Shown: piece after piece, positions 23,914-31,266 of the stretch | Numbering within the stretch: position 1 is the first letter of the stretch | Layout of the letters: the number at the start of each line of letters is the position of its first letter | NCBI GenBank assembly: GCA_015067895.1 | Contig: SVLP01000015.1 | Span: 1 to 51,582, forward strand | DNA: 51,582 bases | From: Oscillospiraceae bacterium | GTDB taxonomy: Bacteria; Bacillota_A; Clostridia; Oscillospirales; Oscillospiraceae | Direction: 5' to 3' | The notes under the pieces: model-generated | What the model was told of the DNA's origin: nothing | Database searches by the model: none | Seen by the model: the letters and a program-made list of their open reading frames with translations, nothing else | Translations under genes and position numbers: made by a program

Positions 23914-24094
23914 ATGCTTCGTTGTCATCCATATGGGCCAGCGCGAATGCGATGCACTGTTTGATGAACTCGTTTCTGCTGATGTCACACGCGGCGGCCT
24001 TGGCGTCGATCTGCGCCAGAACCTCTGTGGAGATCCGCATGGAGATCACTTCTTTCTCCGGCTTTCTGGGTAAGAATTTTTCCAAAACCGTCAC
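23912..24094 (-). CDS. Ribbon-helix-helix (CopG/Arc-like) DNA-binding protein
   Basis: 60 residues from a GTG. The core EVISMRISTEVLAQIDAKAA (residues 15-34) fits an RHH beta-strand and first helix, followed by CDISRNEFIKQCIAFAL as the second helix. The start is uncertain: an ATG at 24040 (MRISTEV) would still keep the whole RHH core. A minus-strand TATAAT lies at 24114-24109. It is divergent from the 53-residue gene at 24183, with overlapping promoters and palindromes between them, an arrangement reminiscent of small regulatory pairs. RHH proteins usually act as dimeric autorepressors. Confidence 0.75.
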   Translation of the reverse strand: MTVLEKFLPRKPEKEVISMRISTEVLAQIDAKAAACDISRNEFIKQCIAFALAHMDDNEA

Positions 24095-24102
24095 CGCCTT
24101 TC

Positions 24103-24165
24103 TTGCAAATTATATTCGATATGCTATAATAAATACATATTCTTATTTAGATATCGATATTCGAA
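24103..24165. promoter_or_regulatory. Divergent promoter region with palindromes (RHH gene / 53-residue gene)
   Basis: Plus strand: TTGCAA (24103-24108), 16 bp, TATAAT (24125-24130). A minus-strand TATAAT lies at 24114-24109, inside the plus-strand spacer. The palindromes ATATTCGATAT (imperfect, 24112-24122), ATATCGATAT (24151-24160) and TTCGAA (24160-24165) are possible operators. Confidence 0.6.
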
Positions 24166-24182
24166 TACAATGGGGTGAACGG

Positions 24183-24344
24183 ATGGATACTGCGGCGCAG
24201 GAACGCTTTTTGAAAATTGTTGCACTGGCAGCGCAGGATGAAACGTATCAAAAACTTCAGCGTCGGTGCGCCGAGCTGGATCTGCCCTTTCTGTCGGCAA
24301 TGGAGCGGCTGTCGGAGGAAGAACGGGACGTCGTAATGGCATAG
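24183..24344 (+). CDS. Small protein of unknown function, 53 residues
   Basis: Starts at the ATG at 24183 behind a G-rich site (GGGGTGAACGG). The sequence is mostly helical and charged (QERFLKIVALAAQDETYQKL; AMERLSEEERDVVMA) with no membrane segment. A consensus promoter about 55 bp upstream supports expression. It is divergent from the RHH gene and may be its partner. Function not recognised. Confidence 0.6.
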   Translation: MDTAAQERFLKIVALAAQDETYQKLQRRCAELDLPFLSAMERLSEEERDVVMA

Positions 24345-24398
24345 ATCGCCTGTGAGGCATGACCGTTCCACAGATGATATGGTACTATGCAACGACGC

Positions 24399-24544
24399 CC
24401 ACCGCACCGATTGCAGTTTGTCAGCGGCGACTCGCCGCCCGGAAAACAAACAAGGCGATCAGTCGCCGCACCATGTAACGACCCCACGTACCATATAACG
24501 ATCTCCACCGCACCGATTGCAGTTTGTCAGCGGCGACTCGCCGC
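24399..24544. repeat. Two direct copies of a 40-bp repeat with internal hairpin
   Basis: Copies at 24399-24438 and 24505-24544 are identical over about 40 bp (beginning CCACCGCACCGATTGCAG). Each ends with the hairpin GCGGCGACTCGCCGC. The 66 bp between contain partial echoes (CAGTCGCCGCACC). The gap 24345-24544 holds no gene. Confidence 0.88.
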
Positions 24545-24573
24545 AAAAAAAGGCCCCGATCTGTCGATCGGGG
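24545..24573 (-). terminator. Terminator of spo0A
   Basis: CCCCGATC (24554-24561), TGTC loop, GATCGGGG (24566-24573). On the minus strand the hairpin is followed by CC and a T7 run, 28 bp beyond the spo0A stop. Confidence 0.9.
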
Positions 24574-24600
24574 GGTATCTGTCTTTGATACTATATTTAT

Positions 24601-25377
24601 TCAAAATTGGGCCGCGTCCGCGCCCTTGAGCTGGAGCTGCAGCTTGTCGGCGATCAGGGCGATGAACTCCGAATTGGTGGGCTTGCCCTTGGTGTTGGAC
24701 ACGGTGTACCCGAAAAACCGCTGCAAGGTATCCAGATCCCCCCGGTCCCAGGCCACCTCGATGGCATGGCGGATGGCCCGCTCCACCCGGGAGGGGGTCG
24801 TCTGGAATGTTTTTGCCACCTGGGGGTACAATACCTTCGTGATGGCGTTGATGACGTCCATATCGTTGACGGCGATGATGATGGCCTCCCGGAGGTATTG
24901 GTAGCCCTTGATGTGGGCGGGGACGCCGATCTCGTGGATGATGCCGGTGACCAGAGCCTCGATGCTCTGACCGGGGGCCCGGCGGACGGAGATGCTGCGG
25001 GCGGTATCTCCCCGGAGCTCCTCCAGACGGTCGACCAAAGCCTCCATGTCGCAGGGCTTCAGGATCAGGTATGCCACCCCCAACCCTGCTGCGGCAGAGG
25101 CCACGTAATCGGTCATGAATCCGGAGGTGGCCACCACGGCGGGACGGCGATCCCAGCCAGCCATGCTCTTGAGCACACTGAGCCCGTCCTTCTTCGCCAG
25201 CATCAGATCCAGCACCAGGATGTCCGGCCTGCGTTCCTCCAGAAGCTGCATCGCCTGCTCCCCATCGTTGGCGACGCCTGCGATCGCAAACCGCTCCGTC
25301 CGCTGCAATGCAGATGTCAGCGTCGTGCAGAATTCTTCGGAGTTGTCTGCGATCAAGATACTCGTTCTTTTGTCCAT
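24601..25377 (-). CDS. spo0A: Sporulation master regulator Spo0A
   Basis: 258 residues from the ATG at 25377 (AAGGAGAGG upstream). Spo0A is the phosphorelay response regulator that commits cells to sporulation. The receiver domain (about 6-125) has the acidic Asp11, the phosphoacceptor Asp57 in DILVLDLML and a conserved Lys in ILKPCD. The C-terminal effector domain includes the recognition helix segment [20 protein letters not shown], nearly the same as in Bacillus. A promoter (25442-25470) and a near-match Spo0A box lie upstream. It is a single gene between two peptidase genes. Confidence 0.97.
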   Translation of the reverse strand: MDKRTSILIADNSEEFCTTLTSALQRTERFAIAGVANDGEQAMQLLEERRPDILVLDLMLAKKDGLSVLKSMAGWDRRPAVVATSGFMTDYVASAAAGLGVAYLILKPCDMEALVDRLEELRGDTARSISVRRAPGQSIEALVTGIIHEIGVPAHIKGYQYLREAIIIAVNDMDVINAITKVLYPQVAKTFQTTPSRVERAIRHAIEVAWDRGDLDTLQRFFGYTVSNTKGKPTNSEFIALIADKLQLQLKGADAAQF

Positions 25378-25441
25378 GAACTTCCTCTCCTTGCTGTTAT
25401 TTGTCCGGAAGCGCGCTTCCGGCGTCAGTTGAGACAAATAA

Positions 25442-25470
25442 ATCATAGCACGCCGTATCATTTTTTGCAA
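25442..25470 (-). promoter_or_regulatory. spo0A promoter with an upstream 0A-box-like site
   Basis: Minus strand: TTGCAA (25470-25465), 17-bp spacer, TATGAT (25447-25442). TGTCGAG, one base from the TGTCGAA Spo0A box, lies at 25496-25490, about 20 bp upstream of the -35 box, which would allow autoregulation. Confidence 0.72.
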
Positions 25471-25577
25471 GAAAAAAGCACAACAATCGCTCGACATAAG
25501 TTGCGTTTTAGTGACACAGGCTGGTAAACTCCGAACAAAACGACCGAAAACGACCTACAACTCGCATCCGTGGCCGG

Positions 25578-25606
25578 TTGACGAAGATGCACCGATGGTG
25601 TACAAT
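25578..25606 (+). promoter_or_regulatory. Promoter of pepF
   Basis: TTGACG (25578-25583), 17-bp spacer, TACAAT (25601-25606), 38 bp before the pepF start codon. Confidence 0.87.
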
Positions 25607-25644
25607 GACCACATTCAATTCACCACGCTAAAGGAGAAAAGCAT

Positions 25645-27402
25645 ATGAACGAAGTATGGAATCTTGAAGCGATCTACCCCGGCTTTGACTCCCCGGAATT
25701 CAAGCAGGAGCTGGCCGATCTGAAGGCGACCGTCGCCGATTATGCACAGTGGGTCAAGACGCTGGAGACCCTCGACCCTCTGGAGGGTCTGAAGACCGGC
25801 ACCGATTATCTGGAGAAGCTGCTGACCTACGGCAATAAGCTGGTGGAATACTGCCTGCTCCGCCAGGCCGCCAACACCCTGGACGACGAGGCCACCTCCG
25901 GCGCCAGCCAGGTCATGGGCCTGCTGAGCACCATCGCCGGCCCCAAGGCCGTCTACAAGGCCTGGGCCTGCCGGCTCCCGAACCTGATGGAGCTGGTGGC
26001 GGGGGACGAGGTGCTGAAGGAGTACACCTTCCTCTACAGCACCATGCGCGACGCCAGCGGCTTCCAGCTCAGCGGCCGGGGCGAGGAGATCATGGCCAAG
26101 ATGGAGCTCTCCGGCGGCAGCGCCTGGGGCGATCTGCAGCAGTTCCTCACCAGCACCGTGCCCGTCACCTACCGGGGCGAAAAGACCAACCTCTCCGCCA
26201 TCCGCAACCTGGCCTACGATCCCGACCCCGCCGTCCGTAAGGATGCCTACGAGGCGGAGCTTGCCTGCTATGAGCGCATCGCCGATTCCGTGGCCTTCGC
26301 CCTGAACTCCATCAAGCTGGAGACCATCACCGACTGCGAGCTGCGGGGCTACGAGAGCCCCCTGGAGCGCACCCTGAAGGAGGCCCACATGTCCCGGGCC
26401 ACCCTGGATGCCATGCTGGGCGCCATGGACGAGTACCTGCCCAAGTTCTGGCAGTACCTCAAGGCCAAGGGCAAGGCTCTGGGCCATGAGAAGGGCCTGC
26501 CCTGGTATGACCTGTTCGCCCCCATGGGCAATATGACCGGCAAGTACACCGCCGAGGAGGCACGGGATTATCTGGTGGAGCTGTTCTCCGGCTTCGATCA
26601 GGAGCTGGCCGACATGGTGGCCCGGGCCTTCGACAACGCCTGGATCGACTTCTATCCCCGCTCCGGCAAGTCCGGCGGTGCCTTCTGCTCCGGCGTGGAC
26701 TGTCTCCACGAGAGCCGCATCCTGACCAATTTCGACGGCCAGTTCACCGATGTGGTCACCCTGGCCCACGAGCTGGGCCACGCCTTCCACAACCAGTGCA
26801 TCGACGGCCACCGGGTGCTGAACCACGACTACTCCATGCCCCTGGCGGAGACCGCCTCCACCTTCAATGAGTGCGTCATCATGAACGCCGCCATCAAGGC
26901 AGCCAAGGATGACGACGAGAAGCTGGCCCTGATCGAGAGCCAGCTCCAGGACGCCACCCAGGTCATTTGCGACATCTACTCCCGCTACCGCTTCGAGACC
27001 ATGGTCTTCGAGAAGCGCCGGGAGGAATTCATGGGTGAGCAGGCTCTGTGCGGCCTGATGACCGAGGCCCAGAAGCAAAGCTACGGCGACGGCCTGGACA
27101 ATGCGGTCATGCACCCGTATATGTGGGTCTGCAAGAGCCACTACTACGGCCCCACCTTCTACAATTTCCCCTACGCCTTCGGCGCCCTCTTCGCCCGGGG
27201 CCTGTACGCCCAGTACGAGCGCGACGGTGCCGCCTTCGTGCCCAAGTACAAGAAGCTCCTGTACACCACCGCCGTGGCCACCGCCGAGGATACCGCAAAG
27301 GTCGCCGATATCGACCTGACCGACAAGGACTTCTGGCGCAGCGCCTTGCAGATGCTCTCCGACGAGATCGACCTGTTCTGCCAGCTGGTGGAGAAGAAGT
27401 AA
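25645..27402 (+). CDS. pepF: Oligoendopeptidase F family protein (M3B)
   Basis: 585 residues, the normal size. A cytoplasmic zinc endopeptidase that cuts oligopeptides of about 7-20 residues. The zinc motif is HELGH (375-379) and the third ligand lies in ETASTFNECV about 25 residues on. The N-terminal helical region (ATSGASQVMGLLSTI, RDASGFQLSGRGEEIMAKMELSG split in the family pattern) and the C-terminal HYYGPTFYNFPYAFG are typical for M3B. AAAGGAG precedes the ATG. Its own promoter and terminator indicate a single-gene unit. Two M18 aminopeptidase genes flank the region, suggesting a shared peptide-catabolic role. Confidence 0.94.
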   Translation: MNEVWNLEAIYPGFDSPEFKQELADLKATVADYAQWVKTLETLDPLEGLKTGTDYLEKLLTYGNKLVEYCLLRQAANTLDDEATSGASQVMGLLSTIAGPKAVYKAWACRLPNLMELVAGDEVLKEYTFLYSTMRDASGFQLSGRGEEIMAKMELSGGSAWGDLQQFLTSTVPVTYRGEKTNLSAIRNLAYDPDPAVRKDAYEAELACYERIADSVAFALNSIKLETITDCELRGYESPLERTLKEAHMSRATLDAMLGAMDEYLPKFWQYLKAKGKALGHEKGLPWYDLFAPMGNMTGKYTAEEARDYLVELFSGFDQELADMVARAFDNAWIDFYPRSGKSGGAFCSGVDCLHESRILTNFDGQFTDVVTLAHELGHAFHNQCIDGHRVLNHDYSMPLAETASTFNECVIMNAAIKAAKDDDEKLALIESQLQDATQVICDIYSRYRFETMVFEKRREEFMGEQALCGLMTEAQKQSYGDGLDNAVMHPYMWVCKSHYYGPTFYNFPYAFGALFARGLYAQYERDGAAFVPKYKKLLYTTAVATAEDTAKVADIDLTDKDFWRSALQMLSDEIDLFCQLVEKK

Positions 27403-27413
27403 ACAGCAAATGG

Positions 27414-27440
27414 GGGCGCACCTGGTGCGCCCTCGTTTTT
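27414..27440 (+). terminator. Terminator of pepF
   Basis: GGGCGCAC (27414-27421), CTG loop, GTGCGCCC (27425-27432), then TCG and a T5 run. Confidence 0.9.
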
Positions 27441-27528
27441 CTGCCATGGCCGTTCCCTACGGATCGGTTTGGATCTGTCTGATGTCTTGTCTATTATTAC
27501 CAAATATCGATAGATTCGTCTGTACGCA

Positions 27529-27556
27529 TTGACATTTCCAAATGCCGTTGTATAAT
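27529..27556 (+). promoter_or_regulatory. Consensus promoter of the second M18 gene
   Basis: TTGACA (27529-27534), 16-bp spacer, TATAAT (27551-27556). Both boxes match the consensus perfectly; the start codon is 62 bp downstream. Confidence 0.88.
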
Positions 27557-27617
27557 GGTTCGGAACAATTAATCAGAAAGAACGTGGACATTTGTCCGCA
27601 AACAGAGGATTTTTTGA

Positions 27618-28901
27618 ATGAATGACAAAATTCGTGCGCTGATGGATTTTCTGGATGCATCCCGGAGCGTCTATCACGCAGTGTCCTATATTTCGGCCAT
27701 TCTGGACGCTGAGGGCTATACCCACCTGCCCGAGGGCGACGACTGGACGCTGGAGGACGGCGGCAAGTATTACATCACCCGCAACATGAGCACCATTATT
27801 GCCTTCCGGATCCCCCACGGGGAGCCTGCGGGCTTCCTGCTGTCCGCCAGCCACTCCGACCGGCCCAGCTTCAAGATCAAGGAGAACGGCGAGCTGGAGA
27901 GCAAGTACATCCGCCTGTCCACCGAGCGCTACGGCGGCATGCTGATGGCGCCCTGGATGGATCGGCCCCTTTCCGTGGCGGGCCGGGTGATGGTGGAGAC
28001 TCCCACCGGCGTGAAGATGAAGCTGGTGGACATCGACAAGGATCTGATGATTATCCCCAACGTGGCCATCCACATGAATCGCAAGGTCAACGAGGGCTAC
28101 GCCTACAACCCCGCCACCGACACCATCCCCCTGCTGGGCGACCGGGACGTGAAGGGCATGTTCGGCCGGATGATCGCCGATCAGGCCGGTGGCCGCATTC
28201 TGGGCCATGACCTGTTTTTGTACCTGCGGCAGAAGGCCACCGTCTGGGGCATCGAGCAGGAGTTCATCTCCGCCCAGGCGCTGGACGACCTCCAGTGCGC
28301 CTGGGGCTGCCTGCAGGGCTTCCTGAACGCCACCGAGTCCGGTTCTGTCCCCATGCTGTGCATCTTCGACAGCGAGGAGGTGGGCTCCCGCTCCGTCTCC
28401 GGCGCGGACAGCACCATGCTGACCTCCACCATGAACCGAATCGCCCGGTATCTGGATGCCAACCTGGCCCGGATGATGAGCCAGTCCTTCCTGGTCTCCG
28501 CCGACAACGCCCACGCCATTCACCCCAACCACCCCGAGCTGGCCGACCCCAACAATGCCCCAGTCATGAACAGCGGCATCGTGGTCAAGTTCAACGCCTC
28601 CCAGCGCTACACCACCGACGCCGTGGCGGCTTCGGTCTTCCGCAGCGTTTGCAACCGGGCGGGCGTCCCCACCCAGACCTACTACAACCGCCCGGACATC
28701 CCCGGCGGCTCCACCCTGGGCTATGTTTCCCTGACCCACGTCTCTGTCCCCACCGCTGACATCGGCCTGGCCCAGCTGGCCATGCACTCGTGCTACGAGA
28801 CTGCCGGCGTCTACGACAGCCTGTACCTGGAAAAGGCCATGACGGCCTACTTCTCCTCCACCCTGACCGTGACGGGAGATGGGGAGTATATCATCGTATA
28901 A
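27618..28901 (+). CDS. apeB: M18 family aminopeptidase (ApeB-like)
   Basis: 427 residues, the length of the aspartyl-aminopeptidase-type bacterial ApeB. The zinc and catalytic motifs are SASHSDRPSFKIK (His/Asp), FDSEEVGSRS (the Glu pair) and the C-terminal TADIGLAQLAMHSCYET with the last histidine. AGAGGA lies upstream of the ATG at 27618. It differs clearly from the other M18 gene at 22484, so the two are paralogous subfamilies rather than a recent duplication. It probably removes N-terminal residues (acidic ones preferred in this subfamily) from peptides in the cytoplasm. Confidence 0.92.
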   Translation: MNDKIRALMDFLDASRSVYHAVSYISAILDAEGYTHLPEGDDWTLEDGGKYYITRNMSTIIAFRIPHGEPAGFLLSASHSDRPSFKIKENGELESKYIRLSTERYGGMLMAPWMDRPLSVAGRVMVETPTGVKMKLVDIDKDLMIIPNVAIHMNRKVNEGYAYNPATDTIPLLGDRDVKGMFGRMIADQAGGRILGHDLFLYLRQKATVWGIEQEFISAQALDDLQCAWGCLQGFLNATESGSVPMLCIFDSEEVGSRSVSGADSTMLTSTMNRIARYLDANLARMMSQSFLVSADNAHAIHPNHPELADPNNAPVMNSGIVVKFNASQRYTTDAVAASVFRSVCNRAGVPTQTYYNRPDIPGGSTLGYVSLTHVSVPTADIGLAQLAMHSCYETAGVYDSLYLEKAMTAYFSSTLTVTGDGEYIIV

Positions 28902-28908
28902 CGAAATT

Positions 28909-28933
28909 GAGCCGCCCGACCGGGCGGCTCGTT
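28909..28933 (+). terminator. Terminator of the second M18 gene
   Basis: GAGCCGCCCG (28909-28918), AC loop, CGGGCGGCTC (28921-28930), followed by GTTTC. The stem is strong but the T-run is short. Confidence 0.8.
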
Positions 28934-28998
28934 TCTATGCTGCATAGGGGAACGGATCGATATGCCCCACCTTTTTCCGAAAAATTTGCCGAAACGGA

Positions 28999-29027
28999 TT
29001 GTGTTCTCCCGGAGAAAATGGTATTCT
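28999..29027 (+). promoter_or_regulatory. Probable promoter of the first SLH gene
   Basis: TTGTGT (28999-29004), 17-bp spacer, TATTCT (29022-29027), 45 bp before the start codon. The -35 box is weak. Confidence 0.5.
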
Positions 29028-29072
29028 TAACCCAAGTTTACCGGCCCGCCCGGTATCAAAGGAGGAACACAC

Positions 29073-30761
29073 ATGAAACAACGTTCATTTGCGCTGATCC
29101 TTGCGCTGTGCATGGTGCTTGCCGCGCTGCCCATTTCCGCATCCGCTGCGGCAGCGCAGGCTGTCCCTGCCCCCGTCCTGGCTCCGGCGGCCCTGCCCGC
29201 AGCGCCCGCACTGCCCCAGGGGAAGACCTATTCCATCGAGATGACCTACACCGGCCCCGGCTACGCGGAGCTGTACGCCACCTCCGCCGGTGCGAAGGAG
29301 AGCGTCTACTTCCTGGCCGACCCGGAGCCCGGCTACAAGGTCAGCTTCGCCAAGTGCGGCTACTACATGGAGCAGCATGACATGCGCCTGATCTACATCG
29401 GCAGCAATGTCTACGAGATCGTCATGCCCGACGGCGATGTGCGGCTGGATCTGGAGTTCGTGCCCATCGAGACCAAGAGCCACGCTGTCAAGCTCACCGT
29501 CAGCGAGGGCGGCATGGCCTCCGTGGATCAGAAGACCGCCAAGAAGGGCGAGAGTCTCTTCGTGGAGATCATCCCCACCCCCGGCTGGTCTCTGGAGTCC
29601 GTCCGGGCCCGCGCCAATGGCACATGGCTGGAGGGCTACTATCTGGGCAAGGTGGCGGGCGCAGAGCTCTACGAGATCTTCATGCCCGATGCCGACCTGG
29701 AGATCCTGGTGGATTTCCAGCGCAACGGCCCCTATGAGATCGCCACCTACTTAGACACCGAGGGCGGCAGCCTGGAGCTCAGCCATAAGACCGCCTACGA
29801 GCTGGAGACCGTCACCATCACCGCCAAGCCCGACCGGGGCTATCAGGTCGCCAGTCTGACCTGCTACCACTCCCCGGTGACCAGGGTTCGGGAGAATGTC
29901 TACACCTTCCCCATGCCCAAATTCAAGGAGGAAGTCCACGTTTCCTTCGAGAAGATCGTCTATTCCGTCAGCGTCAGCCTGGAGCTGGAGATGGGCGGCA
30001 CGGCGTACCTGGATACGGAGACGGCCACCATCGGCCAGACCATCACGCTGACCTGCGTCCCCGAGGAGGGCTACCGGGTGGCCCGGATCACCGGCGCGGA
30101 GCTCAGCGACAACGGCGACAACACCTACAGCTTTGTCATGGAGGACGCAGCAGTGGAGCTGAGCGTCCTGTTCCTCCGGGAGAACAACCCCTTCCTGGAC
30201 GTCAACGAGACCCACTTCTACCATGAGAGTGTGCTCTGGGCCGTGGAGAACGGCATCACCAACGGCGTGGACGACACCCACTTCGGCCCCATGGGCGTGT
30301 GCAACCGGGCCCAGGTGGTCACCTTCCTGTGGCGCGCCGCCGGTTCCCCCGCTCCCGAGACCACCGAAAATCCCTTCGAGGATGTTCTGGACGGCACCTG
30401 GTACACCGACGCCGTCCTCTGGGCCGTGGAGCAGGGCATCACCAACGGCCTGACCGAAACCACCTTCGGCCCCAACACCGTCTGCAACCGTGCCCAGGTG
30501 GTCACCTTCCTCCACCGTGCCAACGGCTCCCCCGAGCCTGAGCTGGAGGAAAACACCTTCACCGACGTGGAGGACAGCAGCTGGTACGCCGCGCCCGTGC
30601 TCTGGGCTCTGGAGAACGGCGTCACCACCGGCGCATCCGCCACCTCCTTCAACCCCAACGGCCAGTGTCTCCGTGCCCAGGTGGTCACCTTCCTCTACCG
30701 GTCCGACCAGATCCCCGAGCCGGAGCCTGACCCCCTGCCCTTCCCGGATCTGGGCATGTAA
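29073..30761 (+). CDS. SLH-domain surface protein with beta-repeat modules
   Basis: 562 residues. A signal peptide (MKQRSFALILALCMVLAALP, cleavage near ASA) directs secretion. Residues about 50-370 consist of four to five related beta-rich modules marked by the phrases GG-x-ASVDQKTAKKGES, GYRVARI and FVMPDADLE, resembling the 'bacterial repeat' adhesin-type domains of clostridial cell-wall proteins. Three S-layer homology domains follow (about 372-425, 435-490 and 500-550), each with the pattern FxDV...VLWAxExGIT.G...F.P...C.RAQVVTFLxR. These should bind secondary wall polymer. It is the first of three neighbouring SLH genes. Ligand unknown. Confidence 0.9.
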   Translation: MKQRSFALILALCMVLAALPISASAAAAQAVPAPVLAPAALPAAPALPQGKTYSIEMTYTGPGYAELYATSAGAKESVYFLADPEPGYKVSFAKCGYYMEQHDMRLIYIGSNVYEIVMPDGDVRLDLEFVPIETKSHAVKLTVSEGGMASVDQKTAKKGESLFVEIIPTPGWSLESVRARANGTWLEGYYLGKVAGAELYEIFMPDADLEILVDFQRNGPYEIATYLDTEGGSLELSHKTAYELETVTITAKPDRGYQVASLTCYHSPVTRVRENVYTFPMPKFKEEVHVSFEKIVYSVSVSLELEMGGTAYLDTETATIGQTITLTCVPEEGYRVARITGAELSDNGDNTYSFVMEDAAVELSVLFLRENNPFLDVNETHFYHESVLWAVENGITNGVDDTHFGPMGVCNRAQVVTFLWRAAGSPAPETTENPFEDVLDGTWYTDAVLWAVEQGITNGLTETTFGPNTVCNRAQVVTFLHRANGSPEPELEENTFTDVEDSSWYAAPVLWALENGVTTGASATSFNPNGQCLRAQVVTFLYRSDQIPEPEPDPLPFPDLGM

Positions 30762-30918
30762 TACTAACTCTTGATTAAACTGTTTCATTCTTTCCGGTCT
30801 AAATTGCGCCATAATGCGTTCTCGTCCTAGGTGGGCGACAGCCCACCGTCGTCCTCGGCCTTTTCTGGCACAATTTATCCTCGGAAAGCGCTTAAACCAT
30901 TTAACCAAGAATTAGTAT
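30761..30918. repeat. Long imperfect hairpin element
   Basis: The left end ATACTAACTCTTGATTAAAC and right end TTTAACCAAGAATTAGTAT are inverted copies, with further pairing inward (TTTCCGG/CGGAAAG, TAAATTG/CAATTTA). The centre is a perfect GGTGGGC/GCCCACC hairpin. It begins at the stop codon of the upstream SLH gene. Confidence 0.82.
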
Positions 30919-30968
30919 AAATTTTTCCGAGGCTGTTTCAAAACGGCTCCAACCTGCGTCTGATGAAT

Positions 30969-30997
30969 AGGGGACGGTGAAGACCGTCCCCTGTTTT
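30969..30997 (+). terminator. Intrinsic terminator after the first SLH gene
   Basis: AGGGGACGGT (30969-30978), GAAG loop, ACCGTCCCCT (30983-30992), followed by GTTTT. It lies about 200 bp after the stop. The remaining 160 bp up to the next promoter is AT-rich with no gene. Confidence 0.78.
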
Positions 30998-31161
30998 CAT
31001 ATATGTCCGAAATATGGGACATTCTGTCCGCTACAATATCCACACAAGCAAAGGAAATCGGCCCGGAACTATTTCTTTAGAAATCTTAAATTTTCTATAT
31101 GTAATCTGTACAAGTGTATCGATTTCGTTTTGTGGATACATACGAAGTTTCGTTACGTCCA

Positions 31162-31190
31162 TTGACAATCACGTAACCCTGTGATACCAT
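31162..31190 (+). promoter_or_regulatory. Promoter of the second SLH gene
   Basis: TTGACA (31162-31167), 17-bp spacer, TACCAT (31185-31190). The 5' untranslated region would be about 70 bases. Confidence 0.78.
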
Positions 31191-31266
31191 GCAAGTACAT
31201 CAAAGCTCTGATGGTTCGTAAATCCGCTTATGAGATCCATAAGCACAAAAATAAGGAGGAAATCCC

